Origin: an uncultured Prevotella sp.
GTDB taxonomy: Bacteria; Bacteroidota; Bacteroidia; Bacteroidales; Bacteroidaceae
Reading direction: 5' to 3'
NCBI GenBank assembly: GCA_934204655.1
Contig: CAKPZJ010000031.1
Span: 1 to 31,438 of the forward strand
DNA: 31,438 nucleotides
The notes beneath the pieces were generated by a model that made no database searches, had not been told where the DNA came from, and saw nothing but the letters and a program-made list of their open reading frames with translations. Shown here one piece after another: positions 27,132 through 31,438 of this stretch (positions are counted from its first letter, which is position 1; the number at the start of each line of letters is the position of its first letter). The position numbers and the translations under genes are program-made.

Positions 27132-28055
27132 ATGAAACGTACACAGAACCGAATAGCCGAAAGCAGGTACGCACTGCCCGTTACCGCGGTGGTGGCCGTG
27201 GCCGTGTGCATAGGTGCCGGACTGCTCAGCCGCCAGCTGTGGCCCCAGTTTGGCTGTCTGGCACTGGCCACCTACCTGATGGTGCTGATGAATAACCAGC
27301 ACGCGCTGATGCGTATATACAGCCGCATGGTGTCGTGCTCGTTCCTGGCCCTGAGTTTAGCGGCCAACTTCCTCTTTGCCGATACAGGAAGCGGCGTGGT
27401 GGCGGTAGCGATGGCTGCCTTTTACACCATCCTGTTTCACGCTTACCAGGACAAGTCGGCCACGGGCACCGTGTTCTACGCCTTTCTCTGCGTGGGCATC
27501 GCCTCGACCATACAGGTACAGGTTCTGTGGCTGGTGCCCCTCTACTGGATACTCACAGCCAACAAGGTGCTGGCCATGAGTACCCACACGCTGCTGGCAT
27601 CGCTCTTAGGACTCGTGGCACCCTACTGGTTCTGGGCATGTTACCTCGCGTACGCCAACGAGCTGCCCTCCATGGGTGCCCACTTTACTCCCTTAGTGCA
27701 GTGGGAGTCTACGGCACAATGGGGAGCCATCCCCCTGCCGGTCATCATCACCACGGTGCTGATAGCCATAGTGGGTATAGTGGGTGCGACCCACTTTGTA
27801 CACACCAGTTTCAACGATAAGATACGTACGCGCATGATTTACGAGTTCTTTACCATCGCCGAGGCTGTACTGGGCGTGGCCATCGTGCTGCAGCCCCAGT
27901 TGTACAGACTGTTCATCCCCCTGCTGATTGTCAACACGGCTCCGCTGTGCGCCCACTTTGCCGCCCTGAGCCACACACGGGGCAGCAACATCGTGTTCAT
28001 GGCCCTCATGGTGCTCACGGCAGCCGTTACCGTATATAACTTAGTGGTATGCTGA
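27132..28055 (+). CDS. Unrecognised multi-pass membrane protein
   Basis: 307 residues, very hydrophobic, with about eight to ten predicted membrane helices; for example ALPVTAVVAVAVCIGAGLL near the N-terminus and VFMALMVLTAAVTVYNLVV at the end. Short loops carry few charged groups (RIAESRY, SFNDKIRTRM). No catalytic motif or transporter signature is recognised. It may belong to one of the Bacteroidales-only membrane families of unknown function. It overlaps the next gene by 7 bp, so the two are coupled, and its neighbours suggest an envelope or metal-related unit, though that is weak inference. Confidence 0.75.
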   Translation: MKRTQNRIAESRYALPVTAVVAVAVCIGAGLLSRQLWPQFGCLALATYLMVLMNNQHALMRIYSRMVSCSFLALSLAANFLFADTGSGVVAVAMAAFYTILFHAYQDKSATGTVFYAFLCVGIASTIQVQVLWLVPLYWILTANKVLAMSTHTLLASLLGLVAPYWFWACYLAYANELPSMGAHFTPLVQWESTAQWGAIPLPVIITTVLIAIVGIVGATHFVHTSFNDKIRTRMIYEFFTIAEAVLGVAIVLQPQLYRLFIPLLIVNTAPLCAHFAALSHTRGSNIVFMALMVLTAAVTVYNLVVC

Positions 28056-28495
28056 CCGAACTGCTTACACAGTACGGCTACTGGGGCATGCTGGTAGCGG
28101 CGTTCCTGGCCGGCAGCTTTTTCCCGTTCTCGAGCGAGGCCGTCATGCTGGCTCTGCTGGCCGCCGGACTGGACCCGGTGCCCTTAGTGGCCTACGGTAC
28201 GGTGGGCAATGTGGCTGGCTCGCTCTTCAACTACGGCGTGGGCCGACTGGGCAAGATGGACTGGATAGAGCGTTACCTACATGTAAAACGCGAAAAGCTG
28301 GACCGCGCTGAGCGGTTCATGGCTGGCCGGGGAGCGTGGATGGGGTTCTTCGCCTTTATCCCCATCCTGGGCAGTGCCATCACCATCGTACTGGGCCTCA
28401 CGCGGGCCAATATCTGGATAACCACTGCCAGCATAACTGCCGGCAAACTGATAAGATACCTACTCATAGTATATGGAGTAGAAATGTTGATATAG
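28049..28495 (+). CDS. YqaA/DedA-like membrane protein
   Basis: 148 residues with about four membrane helices. It resembles the short YqaA branch of the SNARE-associated (DedA) group: an N-terminal GMLVAAFLAGSFFPFSSEAVMLAL, a GNVAGSLFNYGVGR loop and a basic amphipathic stretch (VKREKLDRAERFM). Length is close to E. coli YqaA (142). DedA relatives work in membrane homeostasis or lipid transport; a specific role cannot be named. The start overlaps the upstream stop by 7 bp, and the next gene begins 8 bp later. Confidence 0.85.
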   Translation: MLTELLTQYGYWGMLVAAFLAGSFFPFSSEAVMLALLAAGLDPVPLVAYGTVGNVAGSLFNYGVGRLGKMDWIERYLHVKREKLDRAERFMAGRGAWMGFFAFIPILGSAITIVLGLTRANIWITTASITAGKLIRYLLIVYGVEMLI

Positions 28496-28502
28496 ACTGA
28501 CA

Positions 28503-29336
28503 ATGAAGACGATATACCTGTCATTACTCATAGCCTGCACGCTGCTGGTAAGTGCCTGCGGCATGGGCAACAACAACGATACGCGCACCGTGGTGGTAAG
28601 CATAGAGCCACTGCGATACTTTACCGAGCAGATAGCCGGCAACAGGTTCAAGGTGCAGACCATGGTGCCTGCCGGGAGCAACCCGGAGATATACGAGCCC
28701 AACGCGCGGCAGATGATGGAACTCACGCGGAGCGCCATGTACATCAAGGTGGGCCAGATAGGCTTCGAGCGCGCCTGGATGAAGAAGTTGGAGAAGACCG
28801 CGCCCCACACCATCGTCATAGACTCATCGGATGGCATCGAGATGGCACGCACCCTGCATGGGCATGCCGACCCCCACACGTGGATGAGCACGGCCAACGC
28901 GGCCATCATAGCCCAGAACATATACAAGGCCCTGGCGGCCGTAGACACGAGGGACAGCCTGTACTTCAGGACCAACCTGGAGAACCTGCTGACCCGCATA
29001 CACGCGCTGGACACCCACATACGCGAGCTGATAACCCGCGACAAGGCTAACGCGTTCCTCATCTACCACCCCTCGCTTACCTATTTCGCGCGGGAGTACG
29101 GACTTACGCAGATACCCATCGAGGAGGAGGGCCGCGAGCCCTCAGTGGCTCAGCTGCAGGCCACCATCCGGCTGGCCCGGGCCCGCGGGGTGCGCTGCCT
29201 GTTTGTCCAGAGAGAATTTGACAACCGCAATACGCAGACCATGGCCCGCGAGACGGGTGCCACCGTGGTGACCATCAATCCTCTGAGCTATCACTGGGAG
29301 AAAGAGATGCTCAATACGGCCCGCCGACTGCGCTAA
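28503..29336 (+). CDS. Zinc/manganese ABC transporter substrate-binding lipoprotein
   Basis: 277 residues of the ZnuA/TroA-type cluster 9 family. A lipobox LVSAC puts the lipidated cysteine at Cys19. Expected metal ligands: the second site is present (DPHTW, His125), as is the third (YHPSL, His189). The first site reads NPEIYEP with Glu62 where ZnuA proteins usually have His. The region near Glu238 (FVQREFDNRN) aligns with the fourth ligand segment. There is no long His-rich loop, only HGHAD. It is followed after 28 bp by the ATPase gene. The substrate (Zn or Mn) is inferred from family; the Glu change makes it less sure. Confidence 0.88.
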   Translation: MKTIYLSLLIACTLLVSACGMGNNNDTRTVVVSIEPLRYFTEQIAGNRFKVQTMVPAGSNPEIYEPNARQMMELTRSAMYIKVGQIGFERAWMKKLEKTAPHTIVIDSSDGIEMARTLHGHADPHTWMSTANAAIIAQNIYKALAAVDTRDSLYFRTNLENLLTRIHALDTHIRELITRDKANAFLIYHPSLTYFAREYGLTQIPIEEEGREPSVAQLQATIRLARARGVRCLFVQREFDNRNTQTMARETGATVVTINPLSYHWEKEMLNTARRLR

Positions 29337-29364
29337 CCCATCACACACCCATACCCACAGCCTC

Positions 29365-30069
29365 ATGGAAGCCCCCATTATAAGACTCAGCAACATCTGC
29401 GCCCGCTACGATGACAAGCGGGTGCTCGACGGGGTGTCGCTCTGCGTGTACCCCCACGACTACCTGGCCATCATAGGCCCCAACGGCGGCGGCAAAACTA
29501 CGCTGATGCGCATCATATTAGGGCTGAAAAAACCGGAGAGCGGCCAACTGGACTTCTATCGTAACGGGCGGCGCGTGGAGCAGCTGTCGATAGGTTATCT
29601 GCCACAGTACAGCACGATAGACAAGGACTTCCCCATATCCGTGCGCGAGGTGGTTCTGTCGGGGCTCAACGGCAGCGGGCAGTGGTTTCGCTGCTTCTCG
29701 GCCGAACAGCACGCGCAGGTACGCCACACGCTGCAGCGCCTGGAACTGGAGCCGCTGTCGGAACGACCCATCGGAGCGCTCTCGGGCGGACAGCTGCAAC
29801 GCGTGTTGCTGGCACGGGCCATCGTGTCGCAGCCAGAGGTACTCATTCTGGACGAGCCGAACACTTACATCGACAAGCGGTTCCAAGAGCAAATGTACCA
29901 GACGCTCAGCGACATCAACCGAGACTGCGCCATCATCATAGTGAGCCACGACATAGCCACGGTGATAGACAACGCCAAGCACGTGGCCTGTGTGAACCGC
30001 ACCCTGCACTACCATGACACGGCCGCCATGCCTCGCGAGAAGATAGAGGAGCACTTCCTCAATATGTAG
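29365..30069 (+). CDS. ABC transporter ATPase of a zinc/manganese-type importer
   Basis: 234 residues forming a complete ABC domain: Walker A GPNGGGKT (residues 38-45), signature LSGGQLQR, Walker B LILDEP and a switch histidine region (IIIVSHDI). Similar to ZnuC/TroB ATPases. It follows the binding protein, giving two parts of the importer. The membrane permease, expected next, is absent: the next gene is an opposite-strand IS30 transposase. The stop is at 30069, with C-rich sequence up to the IS edge. Confidence 0.93.
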   Translation: MEAPIIRLSNICARYDDKRVLDGVSLCVYPHDYLAIIGPNGGGKTTLMRIILGLKKPESGQLDFYRNGRRVEQLSIGYLPQYSTIDKDFPISVREVVLSGLNGSGQWFRCFSAEQHAQVRHTLQRLELEPLSERPIGALSGGQLQRVLLARAIVSQPEVLILDEPNTYIDKRFQEQMYQTLSDINRDCAIIIVSHDIATVIDNAKHVACVNRTLHYHDTAAMPREKIEEHFLNM

Positions 30070-30164
30070 GCCGTCGGCCCCACCCCACCCTTTATCAGCC
30101 AAACACGCGGGACCACTCCCCCACCCCCTGCGTTTCGCCTCCCCCAACTCTCCCATCGTGTAGA
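30070..30164. other. C-rich spacer before the insertion sequence
   Basis: About 95 bp of C-rich sequence between the ATPase stop and the left IS30 end. No hairpin with a T-run, no ORF and no permease start are visible. Confidence 0.5.
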
Positions 30165-30228
30165 GTCCAACAGCAAGTGCAAAATTAAGGAAAATGTTTG
30201 AAGAATCTATTCTTTGGAGTATCAAAGT

Positions 30229-31173
30229 TTAGTTTTTTCCTTGGTCTACGGTTGAGTATAGCATCGGTCTACGGTTGAGTTTCTTCTGTATTTCCGTGAT
30301 TTTTCTGTCAGAGAAGTCGGCAAAGTTTGCTTTCTTAGGAATATACTTCCTGATGAGTTTGTTTGCGTTCTCTATTGCGCCCTTCTGCCAAGAGCAGTAG
30401 GAGTCTGCGAAATATACCTTCCCACGCTCTTTTCCACCACGGCTTAGCAGACTCGTGATTTCAAGATGAGCAGCGAACTCACAGCCGTTATCTGTCGTTA
30501 TTGTGTGTACGAGTTCCCTGTATGGGAAAAGCAGTCTTGCCACTGTGTGCGCCGTGGGGACAGCCTTGCGTCCGTGTTTGAGTTTCTCCAGCAGCACAAA
30601 ATTCGTGGAACGTTCGGTAAGCGTGACAATGGCATGGCCATAAGAATCCACGATGGTGTCCATCTCCCAGTCCCCAAATCTTGTGCCATCGGCCTCTATC
30701 GGGCGGTCATGCATGCTTATACGAAGGGCTATATTAGTTGCTTTTGTTGGCCGTAACGCCTTGATACGCCGAGTGTATTTGAGGGCGTGGGGCAAGTGTG
30801 GGGCTAGTCGGCCTGTAACATCTGCATGCACATGATTATAGATGGTCTGCTTAACTATGTGGATGCCTTCCTTGCGGAGAACTCCCGCAATTTGCGAGGG
30901 AGACCAGTCTTCATCAATTATCATCTGCTCAATGCGCCACCACAGAATATTGGGCTTACGGTGATTTCCGCTGAGGCCATGCCTGCGTCCATTCGATTTA
31001 GCCTGCGCATTACACCACACATATTCACTATTAGAGTTGCTGTTGCGTTTCACTTCGCGCGACACTGTGGACGGGGACACGCCCAACTCAGAAGCAATTC
31101 TTCTTTTGCTCCATTTTCTTTTCAGTCCGAGGTAAATTGCATACCTTTGCCTTTCGATTAGTTGTTTGTACAT
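30229..31173 (-). CDS. IS30-family transposase, C-terminus frameshifted
   Basis: A 314-residue DDE transposase. The N-terminal helix-turn-helix is RRIASELGVSPSTVSREVKR. The DDE catalytic residues are Asp in GDWEMDTIVD, Asp in TITTDNGCEF and Glu in GAIENANKLIRKYIP. The expected end is broken. A 15-bp sequence, GGTCTACGGTTGAGT, occurs at 30243-30257 and again at 30266-30280; the extra 23 bp shifts the frame and ends the protein in MLYSTVDQGKN. Removing it restores a typical IS30 tail (RRPRKKLNFDTPKNRFFKHFP) that stops at 30185, just before the left inverted repeat. The catalytic core is complete, so activity is possible but doubtful. Confidence 0.9.
   Translation of the reverse strand: MYKQLIERQRYAIYLGLKRKWSKRRIASELGVSPSTVSREVKRNSNSNSEYVWCNAQAKSNGRRHGLSGNHRKPNILWWRIEQMIIDEDWSPSQIAGVLRKEGIHIVKQTIYNHVHADVTGRLAPHLPHALKYTRRIKALRPTKATNIALRISMHDRPIEADGTRFGDWEMDTIVDSYGHAIVTLTERSTNFVLLEKLKHGRKAVPTAHTVARLLFPYRELVHTITTDNGCEFAAHLEITSLLSRGGKERGKVYFADSYCSWQKGAIENANKLIRKYIPKKANFADFSDRKITEIQKKLNRRPMLYSTVDQGKN
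30243..30280 (-). repeat. Direct repeat causing the transposase frameshift
   Basis: Two identical 15-bp copies of GGTCTACGGTTGAGT, 23 bp apart start to start, with an 8-bp spacer (ATAGCATC). The 23-bp insertion shifts the frame. Confidence 0.85.
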
Positions 31174-31231
31174 AGCAATACAAAATTAATTAATCTTGGG
31201 GAGACTTTGCTCTCCCTTTTTTTGTATTGCT
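31174..31231 (-). promoter_or_regulatory. Fold-back hairpin and promoter at the transposase start
   Basis: AGCAATACAAAA (31174-31185) pairs with TTTTGTATTGCT (31220-31231), enclosing a second stem GGGAGA/TCTCCC (31199-31216). The inner arm abuts the start codon and contains the -7 box TAATTTTG (31188-31181). Only transcripts entering from outside include the full hairpin, so it could hide the start codon from read-through mRNA. On the plus strand the GGGAGA hairpin is followed by seven Ts and could act as a terminator. Confidence 0.55.
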
Positions 31232-31238
31232 GTTGGAC

Positions 31239-31438
31239 GTTCTTGGGGGCTTTGCGCCCCTGTCACTTAGGCATCCCCCGCAGTGTTTTTCATATTCTTT
31301 CTCTGAAAAACGTTGCACTTCTATTTGGACACTCCGACTCTATATATACTATAGACATATAAACATTCAAGATAGAAGTGCAATGTTTTAGCATAGAGAA
31401 ACATCCCTCCCGATGTGGTGCAGACGTTCTTGGAGCGT
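31239..31438. other. Gene-free right edge with a large inverted repeat
   Basis: No ORF of note. GGGG..CCCC (31245-31260) forms a small hairpin. A long imperfect inverted repeat lies at 31298-31401. The stretch may be an end of another mobile element cut by the window border. Confidence 0.4.
31298..31401. repeat. Imperfect inverted repeat of about 27-30 bp arms
   Basis: The core TTGCACTTCTAT (31313-31324) is inverted exactly at 31372-31383. Matching continues outward (AAAAC, then TTTCTCT at 31298-31304 against AGAGAAA at 31395-31401). The 47-bp centre is AT-rich and unrelated. Confidence 0.7.

Larger units (their letters stand above)
30165..31238 (-). mobile_element. IS30-family insertion sequence
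   Basis: The ends carry the 12-bp inverted repeat GTCCAACAGCAA (30165-30176) and TTGCTGTTGGAC (31227-31238). Similarity continues inward as CAAAA after a one-base length difference. One transposase gene fills it. Length is about 1.07 kb, normal for IS30. The flanks (AGA left, GTT right) show no target duplication, so the exact outer edge is uncertain by a few bases. Confidence 0.85.

Overview
The window looks like chromosomal DNA from a Bacteroidota species, most likely order Bacteroidales and Prevotella-like. Three things point there. Several gene starts are preceded by the phylum's promoter form, TTG, about 20 nt, then TAnnTTTG. The proteins are typical of the group: M49 and S9 dipeptidyl peptidases, ATP-dependent PEP carboxykinase, a type IX secretion plug-like protein and a rubrerythrin. 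An IS30-family element sits at the right end. No rRNA, tRNA, CRISPR array or prophage was seen.

Left part (1-8.6 kb): recQ (-) diverges from a rightward run holding a small AraC-type regulator, dipeptidyl peptidase III and a HEAT-repeat AlkD-like protein. A Fur-family regulator, purA and hisS follow in tight succession. Both regulator genes have a near-perfect palindrome on or beside the promoter, which suggests autoregulation. A long stem-loop closes the hisS unit.

Middle (8.6-18.2 kb): mostly leftward genes, namely rubrerythrin, a T9SS plug-like protein, pckA, glyA, pyrI, pyrB and an EamA-type transporter. upp is the only rightward gene here. Between the plug gene and pckA lies about 200 bp with its own promoter-like box and a U-tract terminator but no convincing ORF; this is the best candidate for an undescribed small RNA. 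Pyrimidine genes (pyrB, pyrI, upp) and a one-carbon gene (glyA) cluster here.

Right part (18.5-30.1 kb): rightward genes for a class A penicillin-binding protein, serine acetyltransferase, a THUMP-domain rRNA methyltransferase, dipeptidyl peptidase IV, purD, an unrecognised multi-pass membrane protein, a YqaA-like membrane protein, and the binding protein and ATPase of a zinc/manganese-type ABC importer. The permease gene expected with these is not in the window.

Right edge (30.16-31.44 kb): an IS30-family insertion sequence lies just after the ABC ATPase gene. Its transposase carries a 23-bp duplication that shifts the reading frame near the C-terminus, and a hairpin covers its start region. 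Beyond it is a gene-free stretch with a large inverted repeat.

No clearly new multi-gene system is evident. The most novel material is non-coding: the candidate small RNA, the two operator-like palindromes, a pair of related stem-loops and the odd IS30 ends.
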